The notes beneath the pieces are model-generated. The model saw only the letters and a list, made by a program, of their open reading frames with translations, did not search any database and was not told the DNA's origin. This document shows, in pieces, positions 21,501 to 31,247 of a DNA stretch of 64,000 nt (within the stretch, counting starts at the first letter, position 1; every line of letters starts with the position of its first letter). The position numbers and the translations under genes are program-made. Source of the stretch: Planctomycetota bacterium. GTDB lineage: Bacteria > Planctomycetota > UBA1135 > GCA-002686595. The stretch spans positions 124,001 to 188,000 of the forward strand of contig JADJQU010000001.1 in the NCBI GenBank assembly GCA_016712565.1, in the 5' to 3' direction.

Positions 21501-22894
21501 TTGCCCGCGGATGGTTCATCGAGCACGAACAGCTCACCAGTTTCGGACTCGATGGCCGCAATCGGACCCAGCAGCGGGTTCCCTGCGGTCCACGTGGGCG
21601 ACATCGCGGTGGGTGTGCGAGAGGCACGCAGAATCTCCAGATCCAGACCGACCAGCGAAGTCGACGGGGCCGGCCGGCGCGTGTTCAAGAGCGCGGCGGT
21701 TGTCGCGAGCTCGGGGAGCCTGGCGCGGTCTCCGCCATTCACGCTCAGGACGCGCCCGTGGTAGAGCCTCGGCAATTCCGTTGCGATCTGCGCAGCACGC
21801 CGCTGTGCAGGATCGGCGAGCAGCGTCTGGATGGCGAGGATGTTGCCGGGGAGCGCAGGAAACGAGCCTGACTGCTCGCGCCACTGGAACACGACCTTGA
21901 CCGCGTCGCCTTCGGGGTCGTCGAGTACGAACGGCACAGGAATCCCCCGACTGCGGTCGGGATTCAACGCGAATCCGACGACATCCATGCCGATCGCCGG
22001 CGGCACGTTGTTGTCCACGCGGAATGCTGGGGAAACAGCCAGTGTGCTCTGGAGACCGGGAGGGACGATCTCAATCGATTGGATTCGCAGTTGGACTGGA
22101 CCGTCCTGACCAGGCAGGTCGAACTCGCTGTCCCAGGCGAAGATCAGACTGCTCCCGAACGGGAACGCCGTCACAGGGTCGAACGCGAACTCCGGGGTCG
22201 GGGCCGTGGCGAGAATTCCGGCCGGACGAGCATTGGTCCAGGTCGGCGTGGGCGAAGCGAAATCCTTTGAGTATTGAACCTTGATCTTGACGTCGTCGCC
22301 CCCCGAGTCAAACGCGGTAAACGACACGGGGATGATCCCGGACACTTCGTCGATGATCGGCGGGAACTGCGGTGCCGGGATATCGAGACCGGGAGGATCG
22401 TCTCCGACGGCGATCGTCGCGGCGTTCACGCCCAGGTCGACGTTCGCCTTTCCTGCGAGCGTCACGAACACCACGACGTTCGGCGTCAAGATCGAGCCGA
22501 AGATCGAGGCGAAGTCCCAGTCCGTGAAGTACAGGGTGCCGGCCGGGCTGGCCGGCAGGGGGGGCGAAGCCTCGATCAAGGTAGACCCCGCAAACGTCCC
22601 GTCCGTGGTGAACCGCACCTCGACCGAGCTGGAGTTGGACTCGGCGTCCGACAGCAAGTAGTTGATCCGGGCGGGGGACTCGCGCGTGCTGGCGATTCCC
22701 AGCAGGCTGACCTGCGTCGGAGAGTTTGCCGAACCTGAACCGCTGCCGCTCGCTGCCGAAGCCACGACGACCGCACCCGAGCCACAGCCGGCAGTCAGCA
22801 GAAGGCAGAGTGCGAGACTCGCCTGCGAGAGCCGCCAAAGGCCGTCGTGCACGGGATGGAAGTACGGACTGGGGTGAGACTGCAGCGTCCTCAT
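18547..22894 (-). CDS. Giant FG-GAP/VCBS repeat lipoprotein, one-base frameshift
   Basis: About 1449 aa. A lipoprotein signal (LALCLLLTAGC) is followed by a Ser/Gly linker and fibronectin-like repeats (VSLLGIASTRESPARINYLL). The middle has NHL-like sequence (PHGLALDPRDRDCLYIADNG). Many C-terminal FG-GAP repeats follow, such as VADADGNGRVDLLLQDG, DLDGDGLRELLLVSDG and VADLDNDGDYDVAVGDG. These form calcium-binding beta-propellers on cell surfaces. The raw frame breaks at 19063-19066, where GGGG read as GGG continues the repeat (EVQLGNGVESFEVADLD). The ATG at 22894 overlaps the stop of the upstream lipoprotein gene (ATGA). The kinase gene starts 41 bases after its stop, so a surface sensor for that kinase is a reasonable inference. 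Confidence 0.75.
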
Positions 22895-24053
22895 GGCTTG
22901 GTCTCTGAACCTTTCGATGCCGGCACGATGGGCAGTGTAAAGGTCCGCATGCGGTCGTCGCCCCCGCCGTGGGCGACGATCAAACGGACGCAGTCGGCGT
23001 CCTTGGCGCACGCCACCCGACCCGAGATTGCGTAGGTCGTCGATTTGGGGAGCGACGCACCCTCGTTTGCCAAAGGGGAGCCGAACGAGAAAGTTGCCGT
23101 CGGGCCGCCGGCGGACAGGAGAATCCGCGCAACGACTCCACGCGCGAATCGGGAACGAAGTGGATCCGACCCTCGACGGACACGAATCCGTCCGAGGTGC
23201 GTCGGGCGGCAACTTCCTCGGGGCGCACGGAGAAATTCACGCCTGACGGGAGCAGCAGTCGCTCGCGGTCGCCATCGATCCCCTCCCGCAGCAGAGCGAC
23301 CAGTGAATCGACGGCATCCTCTTGGAGCTCCTGGCCGATCCGATCGTTGGATCTGGACAGCAAGCCCGAGGGAATCAAGATCGACAGGGCATAGGAGCCC
23401 ACGTTGCGGCCGGAACGTTCGACGAAACTCAGCGCGGCACCCGAATATTCGACTTGGTACGAGCTGATTTCCGCCGCGCGGTCACCGAGTTCTGCCCGCT
23501 TCTGCTCGATCAGCCGAACGTCGTACAGTCGCAGGTCCAGGCGGGCCTGCATCGTGTAGGAACGATCCCCGACGAACCAGCACATCGGTCCCCCAAGCAG
23601 GAACAGCGGTAAGTTCAACCAGAATCGGTCATTGATCGCTCCGGAGGCGGCTGGCGAGAACGTGATCGTCCCCAGCGCCAGGAGATCGACGTTCTCGGCG
23701 ATCGCACGATCGACCCACCAGTCCCGGTGCGCTCGATCGTCTCGGGGTTCCATCTCCTGATCTGCCGCCCCGTCGGTCCGCGAACGCGGCTGTTCTCCCG
23801 GCCCCCGCAACGTGCTCACGCGCACAAAAGAGGCGTCGCGCAGGGAGGTCTCGATCGCGCTGCCCAGTGCGGCTGGATCGATGGAGACCCGCACGGAGTC
23901 GGATTCAATCTGCTCGGGAGGGGCCTCGAACGCCTGCGCCTCCAGGGGAATCAAGGCGAGGTGGAACGGCAGGTCCGGCGCGCGGGTCGGGCCGACCGTG
24001 GTGCAGGCCGTCGCCAACAGGCATGTAAACGACGAAAGGCAGGCGAGTCTCAT
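22891..24053 (-). CDS. Lipoprotein of unknown function, one-base frameshift near the end
   Basis: About 387 aa. The lipoprotein signal is SSFTCLLATAC. The body has RVSIDPAALGSAIETSLRDA, DLLALGTITF, a hydrophobic stretch (FWLNLPLFLLGGPMCWFVG) and an alpha/beta pattern that recalls proteins of outer-membrane assembly (LpoB/CsgG-like), though no family is assigned. Near 23125 the frame is lost. Restoring one base (VES then VARILLSAGG) recovers a C-terminus that ends GSETKP with a stop overlapping the FG-GAP start. That overlap supports the restored frame. It is the first gene of the lipoprotein/FG-GAP/kinase run. Confidence 0.65.
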
Positions 24054-24428
24054 AGGCAACGAACCCGGGGAATCGGGTTAGGAGACGGTTCGCGAATCGA
24101 GGCCCCGGAACGAGGGTCGGTGCGCAGCCGGATTGTAGCGGCGCCCCCCCGCTGCGTGGGAGAGACGTTCTCGCCGTGTCAGGACCTCGTCTCCCCTGGA
24201 TAGGCCCAACGCCTGCCAGGAGGTCCCTGAGGGGGGGCGTGACCGCCGGACCTGGCGCGCAGGACCCAAGACACGGGCTTCCAGGCGCGGGCATCCATCA
24301 GGGAGAGCTCGACCGCGACCCGTTCGCCATCCCGCTGAGGGATGCCGCTGCGTTGCGAGGCGGCCTGCCAGCGAGATGCGGAGGGCCACAACGAAGGAAG
24401 CGAGCGTGCCGCGTCGCCAACGTCGGCT
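24054..24428. other. 375-base stretch upstream of the lipoprotein/FG-GAP/kinase cluster
   Basis: No supported gene. A short minus-strand frame around 24250-24360 contains GERVAVELSLMDARAWKPVS, which looks protein-like but has no start, length or family to support it. A -10-like element lies at 24132-24137. Confidence 0.5.
24132..24137 (-). promoter_or_regulatory. -10-like TACAAT before the lipoprotein gene
   Basis: TACAAT on the minus strand would start a transcript with a leader of about 72 bases in front of the ATG at 24053. No clear -35 box. Confidence 0.28.
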
Positions 24429-26754
24429 CTACCCCCCCAGCGCGAGCCGCGCCGTCGCGGCGAGCTGCGGGTCGAAGCGCTGATCCAGCGACTGCTGCAT
24501 CACCTTCTCGTCGCGCGGGATCGGCCCTCGTGCGCGCACGCCGTCGAGTTCGACGGAGAGCTTCTCGTCGAGCGGCACGAGTTCGTCGGAGAGCCACAGC
24601 ACGATGCCCTTCGCGCCGTTCGTCGTGACCCGAATCGTCCGGCCGTCGACCTCGGCGACGATCGTCTCGCCCGCGCGCGCCACGCCGGGCTCGCGGCCGA
24701 GCCAGTAGAAGCGTTCGTGCACGACGTCGTCCTGGTACCAGACGACCTTGCGCGGCCACGGGTTGCGCCGGTGCCCGTTGAGCCAGGGCAGCGCCTCCGC
24801 GTCCTGCTTCTGCATCCAGTGGCCGAGGCCGTCGTAGATGCGCACGAAGTGCTCGTAGCCCTTCGGATCCGCGCTTCGCAGGGCGTCCAGTTGCTCGGCG
24901 CGTTCGCGCGCGATCTTGTTGCGATCGTAGGCCTTGTCGTCGCCGCCCATCAGGATCGCGAAGGGCAGATTGCGCAGGCCGAGCAGCGAGGCCTCGTTGG
25001 GGTGACCGGCCATCATGGCCGCCGCGGCGAAGCGGTCGGCCATGCGCGGCGCGAGCTGCCACACGCCGTCGCCGCCCGCGGAGTAGCCCAGCAGGTAGAC
25101 CCGGTCGGGATCGACGCCGCGCAAGGCGACGTAGTCCTCGATCAGGCGGCTGAACAGCGCGTCGATGTGCGCCTCGTGCCACAGGTTCCACGTGTCGGTC
25201 GGCGCGCGCGGCGCGACGTAGAGGCCGCCGGCGCCGGGCGGCGCGTCGTACAGCTTGATCTGGTTCTGCCACTGCTGGTCGTTGACCTCGGGCGGAGCAC
25301 CGCCGCCGCCGTGCATCGAGATCCACAGGCTGCGCTCGCCCTCGGGCGCGTCGCCGAACGGCTTCTCGAGCCAACGCAGCGTCTTGTCGCCGAGCGTGAT
25401 CGAGCGCGCCTCCAGTTCCGCGGCGCGCTCCGTGCCCAGGGCCTTCAACCGTTCCAGGGCCATCACGGTGAAGGCGTTCCTGGCGCCGAGGGTCTCGGCC
25501 GCGCGATCGTCGACGGTCCCAGGCTCGAGCTCGCTCCAAATCAGCTCGACGGTCTCGCGTCCGTCCGCGCGCGGCTCCAGGCGCGCGGCGCGGGTTTCGC
25601 CGCCCTGCCTGACGAGCAGCGTGTATCCCCGGTCCCGCTCGAGCGAGAAGCTCGGCATGTCGTTCAGGTCGCTGGTGCCGGCGCGGGTCGTCACGCTCGA
25701 CACGCTGCGCCCAGCGGAGTCGACGAGCTCGACGCTCGCGGCAAGACGCGCGCCGCCGCGCGAGTCGAACACGCGGAGGAACACCTGCGGCGAGGCGGCC
25801 TCGGCCGATTTCGGCGTAGAGCGCGCATAGCGCGCCGTGACCTCGACCGCCGCGACGGTGGTGTCCTTCGGCGCCCAGGCCAGCGGGAAGTGCGCGCCCT
25901 CGCGCTTCCACGAGCTGGCGAAGATGCCGTGGCGCGGATCGCCGACCAGCGCGTCAGCCGCGTCGCCCACGAACCAGCCGCGATCGAGGCCCGCGGCGTC
26001 GTATTCGTCCGCGCCGCAGAAGTGCCAGTCGCCGTCCCAGACCTCGACCCAGGTGTGGTTGCCCTGCTTCTTCGTCCAGTTCGGCGTGCCCACCGCCCGC
26101 GCGGGGATGCCCACGGCGCGACAGGCGTTCACCAGGGCGATCGACAGCCCCGTGCAGGAGGCCTTGCCGCTCCGTTTCGACTCCTGGTAGCTCTGGTTCG
26201 CGCGCTCGCGGCTCGTGTTGTAGTGCAGGCCGATCTGCTGGAAGAACTCCCGATTGATCGCCTGGGCAGCCTCGCTCGCGGTCTTCGAGGTCGCCACCAA
26301 TGGCCGGCACAGTTCCATCAATTCTCGGCGCCACGGATCGCGCGGCTCGTCGAGCACGCCGTAGGGGAGCACGTCGTTCAGGAAGATCGCCTCGGGCACG
26401 TTCGCGGCCCAGGGGAACTCGGCCCGCGCCGCCAGGGCGAGATCCACGTGGAGGTCCAGAAACTCCGCCGGGAGCGCCGCGGTCCCCCTCGGGCATGTGC
26501 TCCACGAGGAAGGCGCGGGCCCGCTCGCGGAGCAGGACCGTCGCGTCCGCCGCCCCGGATGCGGCTCCCGCGCCGGTGTCGGCGAGCCCAGGGGCGTCGG
26601 CCGCGCGGGCGGGTTCCGCCGCAGGCGGCGCCGCGGAGTCCGGCCCGGCGCCGGGCCCGGCGGGCAGGTCCGACTGGCAGGCCGCCAGGAGCGTCCCGAT
26701 GCCCAACTTCCACGCTCCCAAGCCCCCGCGCCGCGCCTTCGTTCGTGCCTCCAT
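24429..26754 (-). CDS. Lipoprotein with transglutaminase-like and alpha/beta-hydrolase domains, one-base frameshift
   Basis: About 775 aa. The lipoprotein signal (LGIGTLLAAC) is in one frame and the rest in another. Reading GGGGG as GGGG near 26486-26490 joins them (PEGTAALPAEFLDLHVDLAL). Domain 1 is a transglutaminase-like protease fold with the triad Cys in KASCTGLS (about 200), His in NHTWVEVW (about 233) and Asp in GADEYD (about 249). Domain 2 is an esterase/dienelactone-hydrolase type with HGGGG and the nucleophile elbow GYSAGGDG (Ser about 558); GLGHW may supply the His. The combination suggests an envelope enzyme acting on peptides and esters. Substrate unknown. Confidence 0.75.
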
Positions 26755-26760
26755 GGCCGC

Positions 26761-26766
26761 CCTATA
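26761..26766 (-). promoter_or_regulatory. Weak -10-like TATAGG before the transglutaminase gene
   Basis: On the minus strand TATAGG is six bases from the ATG at 26754. It lacks the final T of a normal -10 box, but the spacing equals that of the other leaderless candidates. Confidence 0.22.
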
Positions 26767-26851
26767 CCACGTCTGGGACCTTTGGGGCCGGTCCGGGGAG
26801 CCCGGCTTCAGGGCCAGGGGCCGTCGGTCGACCCAGAAGTCGGGAACCCCC

Positions 26852-27611
26852 ATGAAGCACTTTCACCACGTTCTCCCCCTGGCATTGGCTGCGGTGCTCA
26901 CCGGCATGGCGATCGGCGGCGGCGGGGCCCAGCGCATGGCGGCGAACTCCCGGGCGGACCTTCCGGCCGCGGAGGCCGTTCCCACGGAGCTGGCCAGTCT
27001 TGCGGTCCACGGACGCGAGCACCTGGGGCGGGAGGTGCGCCTGACCCTGCAGGTCGAGAGCCTGCCGGAGCAGTGGAACCCCTACCTGACGCGCTTCGGC
27101 CGCGGAGAATTCCGTGCCGTGACCGCCTGGGGGGACGAGCAGGACCTCTGGGCCCCCGAAGAGTACGCCCATCCGGCCGCGACCCTGTTCGTGCGCCGCG
27201 GCAGCGCCGCGGACGCGGCCCTGGGCTCGCCCGGCCGCTACGCGCGCTTCGAGGCCGTCGGAGTGGTCCGGCAGATGTTCCTGGGGCGTCCGTGGATCGA
27301 GTTGACCCGACTCGAGCCCCTCTCCCAGCAGTTCACCGAAGGCAGCATGATCCACGCCTCCCGCGCCGTGGAACTGATGGCCGCCGGGCATTGGGGGATG
27401 GCCGCCGAGTCCTTCGAGCGCGCCTTGGCGAGCGATCTGCCCGCCCGCGCCCGGGCCGAGTTGGACGAATTGCGCACCCTGTGCCTGTCCAGGGCGCCGC
27501 GGACCCCTCCCGGGACGAAGCGCGCCGGGAGTGCCATCGGGCGCCGGCGGGTCGGGGCGGCAAGTCCCCGCCGCCCAGGCGCCCCCTTCGACGAAAACCG
27601 GCGAATCCTGA
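26852..27611 (+). CDS. Secreted protein of unknown function, 3' end unresolved
   Basis: The ATG at 26852 opens a signal peptide (HVLPLALAAVLTGMAIGGGGA). The next 190 residues look genuine: LASLAVHGREHLGREVRLTL, PYLTRFGRGEFRAVTAWG, FVRRGS and, from about residue 165, a TPR-like pattern (AVELMAAGHWGMAAESFERA). After about 27500 the frame becomes Arg/Pro-rich and runs on without a stop into recN, so the true end is probably in another frame. The end given here is the TGA at 27609-27611, which would need one surplus base. It is divergent from the transglutaminase gene with 97 bases between. No family recognised. Confidence 0.5.
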
Positions 27612-27707
27612 CCGCCGCGGGCCCTTCGGGCGGTCGAGGATCTGGGGGAGTTCCCCGCGGGAGTTGCGGCGTGCGCGGCCCGGGGCGAGACTCGGCACCC
27701 GGCGTCC

Positions 27708-29522
27708 ATGCTCCTCGAACTGTCGATCCGCAAGATGGCCCTGATCGAGGAGGTTGCGCTCTCCTTCGGTCCGGGACTCAACGTGATCACCGGCGAGACC
27801 GGTGCGGGCAAGAGCCTGTTGGTGGGCGCCCTGGAGTTGCTGCTGGGCGAGCGGCCCCGGGCCGGCCTCGTGCGCGCCGGGTCGCGCCAGCTGTCGGTGG
27901 AAGGCCGTTTCAGCATGGCCGACGGCGACCAGCGCCCTCGGCGCTGGCTCGAGAAGCACCTGCCCGAGGTGCTGGAGGATTGGGCCGCCGAAGCCGAGCA
28001 GGGCCAGGAGCCCGAGCTGGTGATCGGCCGCAGCGTGTCGGACGACGGCAAGAGCCGCGCCTACGTGAATCACAGGCCCGTGACTCTGCGGGTGCTGCGG
28101 GAATTGGCGGCGCGCCTGGTGGAAATCCACGGGCAGAACGACCACCAGCGGCTCTTGGAGCCCGGCGAGCAGTTGCGCCTCGTGGACACCTTCGGGGGGC
28201 TGGAAAAGCCGCTGGAGCAGTATCGCGCGGCCCGCGAACGCTGGCTCGAACGGGCCCTGCGCCACGAGCAGTTGGTGCGCGAGGAGAACGATCGGCGCGA
28301 CCGGCTGGACCTGGCGCGCTTCCAGTGCGCGGAGATCGAAGCCGTGGGGCTGGACGTGGCCCAGCGGGCGGCGCTCGCCGCCGAGCGCGATCTGTTGCGG
28401 CACGCCGACCGCCTGCGGGGGTCCTTGGGCGGGCTGGTGGAGGAACTGTGCGACTCCGAGGACGCCCTGCTCGTGCGCCTGCAGCGCGCGCAGCGCAGGA
28501 TCGAGGCCGAGGCCCGGGGCATTGCGGCCCTGGACGGGCCCAAGGAGTCCATCGAGCAGTCCCTGATCCACCTGGAGGAGGCCGGACGCGTCCTGCGCAG
28601 CATCGCCGAGCGCGTGGAGCCCGATCCCGCGCGTCTGGAGCAGATCGAATCCCGGCTGGCCGAGTGCGAGCGCCTGGAGCGCAAGTACCGGATGGACACG
28701 GCGGGGCTCGTGGCCCACGGCTTGGTGCTGCGCGCGGAAGTGGCGCGCCTGGAGGAGGACGAGCGCTCCCTCACGGACCTGGAGCCGGAGATCGCCCAGG
28801 CACGGGCCGAACTCCTGGGCCATGGGGCGGCTCTTCGGCGCGCGCGCAAGGCCCTGGCTTCCAAGCTCAAGCGAGCCGTCTCGAAGAACCTGGCCGACCT
28901 GGGACTGGAGCGCGCGGTGTTCGATCTGCGCCTCGGCCAGCGCCTCTCCGACGACGACGGGGCGGCGCCGATTCCCGAGGAAGCCTCCGAGCAGGCCCTG
29001 GAGTCGGAGGCCCCCGAGGCACACGGGCACCCCGACAGGCGCGTCTCCCTGGCCGCGGACCGCGCGCGCTTCGGCGATCGCGGCATGGACCGGATCGAGT
29101 TCCTGCTGGCGGCGAACCCCGGGGAGGGCCTCGCGCGCCTGCGCGACGTGGCCTCGGGAGGCGAGACCGCGCGCATCATGCTGGCCCTGCGCAGCGTGCT
29201 GTGCGGCGCGGATCGCGACCGGACCCTGGTTTTCGACGAGATCGACGCGGGCGTCGGCGGCCGCCTCGGCCCCGCCGTGGGCGCGCACCTGCGGACCATC
29301 GCGACGAAGAACCAGGTGTTGTGCGTCACCCACCTGCCGGCCATCGCGGCACTGGCGGCCACGCACCTGCGGGTCGTGAAGACCGTCGAGTCCGGTCGCA
29401 CGACCACCCGTGTCGAGGAACTCTCGGGCAAGCCCCGCGTCGAGGAAATCGCCGACATGATCGCCGGTGGAGCCGCCCACGAGACCGCCCGCGCCGAGGC
29501 CCGCCGCCTGCTGAAGCAGTAG
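27708..29522 (+). CDS. recN: DNA repair protein RecN
   Basis: This 604 aa SMC-like ATPase has an N-terminal Walker A motif GETGAGKS (29-36), the RecN signature LVEIHGQNDHQRLLEPGEQL, long coiled-coil segments, and a C-terminal ABC signature SGGETARIMLALRSVL followed by Walker B TLVFDEIDAGVGG. RecN takes part in recombinational repair of double-strand breaks and bridges DNA ends. An insertion of about 30-40 residues (AAPIPEEASEQALESEAPEA) makes it somewhat longer than the usual 550-570. The ATG at 27708 sits directly before the conserved LLELSIRKMALIE. Confidence 0.93.
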   Translation: MLLELSIRKMALIEEVALSFGPGLNVITGETGAGKSLLVGALELLLGERPRAGLVRAGSRQLSVEGRFSMADGDQRPRRWLEKHLPEVLEDWAAEAEQGQEPELVIGRSVSDDGKSRAYVNHRPVTLRVLRELAARLVEIHGQNDHQRLLEPGEQLRLVDTFGGLEKPLEQYRAARERWLERALRHEQLVREENDRRDRLDLARFQCAEIEAVGLDVAQRAALAAERDLLRHADRLRGSLGGLVEELCDSEDALLVRLQRAQRRIEAEARGIAALDGPKESIEQSLIHLEEAGRVLRSIAERVEPDPARLEQIESRLAECERLERKYRMDTAGLVAHGLVLRAEVARLEEDERSLTDLEPEIAQARAELLGHGAALRRARKALASKLKRAVSKNLADLGLERAVFDLRLGQRLSDDDGAAPIPEEASEQALESEAPEAHGHPDRRVSLAADRARFGDRGMDRIEFLLAANPGEGLARLRDVASGGETARIMLALRSVLCGADRDRTLVFDEIDAGVGGRLGPAVGAHLRTIATKNQVLCVTHLPAIAALAATHLRVVKTVESGRTTTRVEELSGKPRVEEIADMIAGGAAHETARAEARRLLKQ

Positions 29523-29531
29523 TGTCCCCGC

Positions 29532-29557
29532 GGCGCGCGACCCACAGGGCGCGCGCC
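29532..29557. terminator. Hairpin between recN and the TMTC-like gene
   Basis: GGCGCGCG pairs with CGCGCGCC around a 10-base loop in the short gap between two convergent genes. No T-run on either side, so a bidirectional terminator role is only plausible. Confidence 0.3.
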
Positions 29558-29571
29558 CTGGAGGACTCGAC

Positions 29572-31182
29572 TCAGCGGGTGGCCTCGAGTTTCGAGCGGA
29601 CCAACAGGTTGTTGGGCGAGGACTCCAGCGCCAGGCTCCACAGCGCGCGTCGCGCGGCGCCATTCGCCTGCTGGGAGTCGAGCCATTCCAGGTAGCGCAG
29701 GTCGCCCGGATCCTGCTCGATGGCGACGCGCCAGGCTGCCTTGGCGCGTTCACGATCGCCGTAGATCAGTTCCAGTTGGCCCAGGTGGAAGCGCGAGTCG
29801 CGATTTCTGGGGCCGGGCTCCAGCTCCACCGAGCGCCTCTCGCACTCCAGGGCCTCCAGGGGCCGACCCTCGGCGTGCAGCGTCGTGCCGAGATTGTGCC
29901 AGCCGATGAAGCTCTCCGGGTCCACCAGGACCACGCGGCGCCAGAGGCTCTCGGAGTCGCGCCAGACCTGCACCTGGCCCGCGCTCACCACGGCCAGGGC
30001 GCACAGCCACAGGGCGGCGAGCGAAGCGACAACGGGTCGCACACGGCCGACCCACAGGCGCCCGAAGAGGGCTCCGAGCCAGATCGCGCAGGGCATGGCG
30101 GCCAGGTAGGTGTACCGGTCGGCGCTGCCTTGCAGTCCGGACTGCAGGAGGCCGCTCACCGGAAGCAGCAGCACCAGGCACCCGGCCCAGGCGTGCAGGG
30201 ATCCGGGAAACCGTCGGCGCGCGAGGCAGCAGGCCGCGGTCGCGAAGAGCACGGCCAGGGCCCGCACGACGTCGCCGCCGTCGAATCCAGGCCGAAATTC
30301 GTACAGCGGCGACAGCCCCGCAGGCCAGCAGGTGTGGGCGACGAACTGGAACACGGACACGCCGGCCTGCACGAGGCGCCCGAGGAGGCCGTGTTCCTGG
30401 AGGCTCGGGACGTCCACGTTGCCGGGTTTGGCGAGCAGCTCGAAGGCCAGGGAGGCCGCGGCGATCAGGACGAAGGGCCACAGGGCGAGCTTCGAGCGCC
30501 ACGGGGGTCGAGCGCCTTCGCGACGGTCCAACCCGTCCTGCAGGATCCACAGCACGGCGGGCAGCGCGATGCCCCAGGCCTTCGAGAGCAGGGAGAGGAC
30601 GAACAGGGCGAGGGAGAGTGCCCTCCACGACCGACCCGCGGGGGAGGCCCGCGCCCGCAGCCAGGCCAGCAGCGAGAGCAGCAGCAGTGCCGTGGCCAGC
30701 AGGTGTCCACGCTCGATGATCCAGGCCGCGGCTTCGACCCTCAGCGGATGGAGCGCGAAGAACAGGGCCGCGAACAGGGCGCCGGGGAGCGCCAGAAGCA
30801 CGCGCCGGGCCACCAGGAAGAACAGGACGGCATTCAGGCCGTGCAGGCCGAAGTTGATCTGGTGCATGCGCTCGGGCCGCAGGCCCCACAGTTCGTGCTC
30901 CAGGCCGAACGACATCCAGGCCAGGGGCTGCCAGTGCCCCAGGGTGAACGTCGTGAACATCCAGCGCAGTTGCTCCGCGCCGAGCCCGCGCCACGACGGG
31001 TTGTTCGCCAGCCCCAGGTCGTCGTCCCAGGCCACGAATCCGAATCCCGCGACCGGGAGAAACGGCAGGCAGGCGAGCAGGAACACGAGCAGCGGCGCGC
31101 CCCGGGCAAGCGCCGCGAGCCCGGATTGGCCCGGTGCACGTGCCTTCGGAATGCGCGAGCTGCTCGCCTGCGTGGAACCCAT
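29572..31182 (-). CDS. TMTC-like multi-pass membrane protein with C-terminal TPR
   Basis: This 536 aa protein has about nine to eleven predicted membrane helices starting with LLVFLLACLPFLPVAGFGF. The first loop contains the pattern WDDDLGLANNPSWRGL, followed by FTLGHWQPLAWMSFGLEHEL and INFGLHGLNAVLFF, which is typical of TMTC/O-mannosyltransferase-related GT-C proteins of bacteria. The C-terminus (from about 425) has TPR-type sequence (WHNLGTTLHAEGRPLEALEC). The DD motif in the first loop is the likely catalytic site of a GT-C glycosyltransferase. Donor and acceptor are unknown. It could instead be a non-catalytic relative. Confidence 0.75.
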   Translation of the reverse strand: MGSTQASSSRIPKARAPGQSGLAALARGAPLLVFLLACLPFLPVAGFGFVAWDDDLGLANNPSWRGLGAEQLRWMFTTFTLGHWQPLAWMSFGLEHELWGLRPERMHQINFGLHGLNAVLFFLVARRVLLALPGALFAALFFALHPLRVEAAAWIIERGHLLATALLLLSLLAWLRARASPAGRSWRALSLALFVLSLLSKAWGIALPAVLWILQDGLDRREGARPPWRSKLALWPFVLIAAASLAFELLAKPGNVDVPSLQEHGLLGRLVQAGVSVFQFVAHTCWPAGLSPLYEFRPGFDGGDVVRALAVLFATAACCLARRRFPGSLHAWAGCLVLLLPVSGLLQSGLQGSADRYTYLAAMPCAIWLGALFGRLWVGRVRPVVASLAALWLCALAVVSAGQVQVWRDSESLWRRVVLVDPESFIGWHNLGTTLHAEGRPLEALECERRSVELEPGPRNRDSRFHLGQLELIYGDRERAKAAWRVAIEQDPGDLRYLEWLDSQQANGAARRALWSLALESSPNNLLVRSKLEATR

Positions 31183-31247
31183 GGCCGGCGGAGAGCCTAG
31201 CAGGCCGTCCCCGCCGACCGTCGGACCTGCAGCGGACGTCCGGCGCG

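Noticed and set aside
24179..24391. Small minus-strand frame with GERVAVELSLMDARAWKPVS
   Set aside because: Protein-like for about 30 residues only, with no start, family or downstream continuation. Mentioned in the intergenic note.
26300..29695. Single open frame of over 1100 codons spanning the secreted protein and recN
   Set aside because: Only its 26852-27500 part is protein-like; the rest is a shifted reading of recN.
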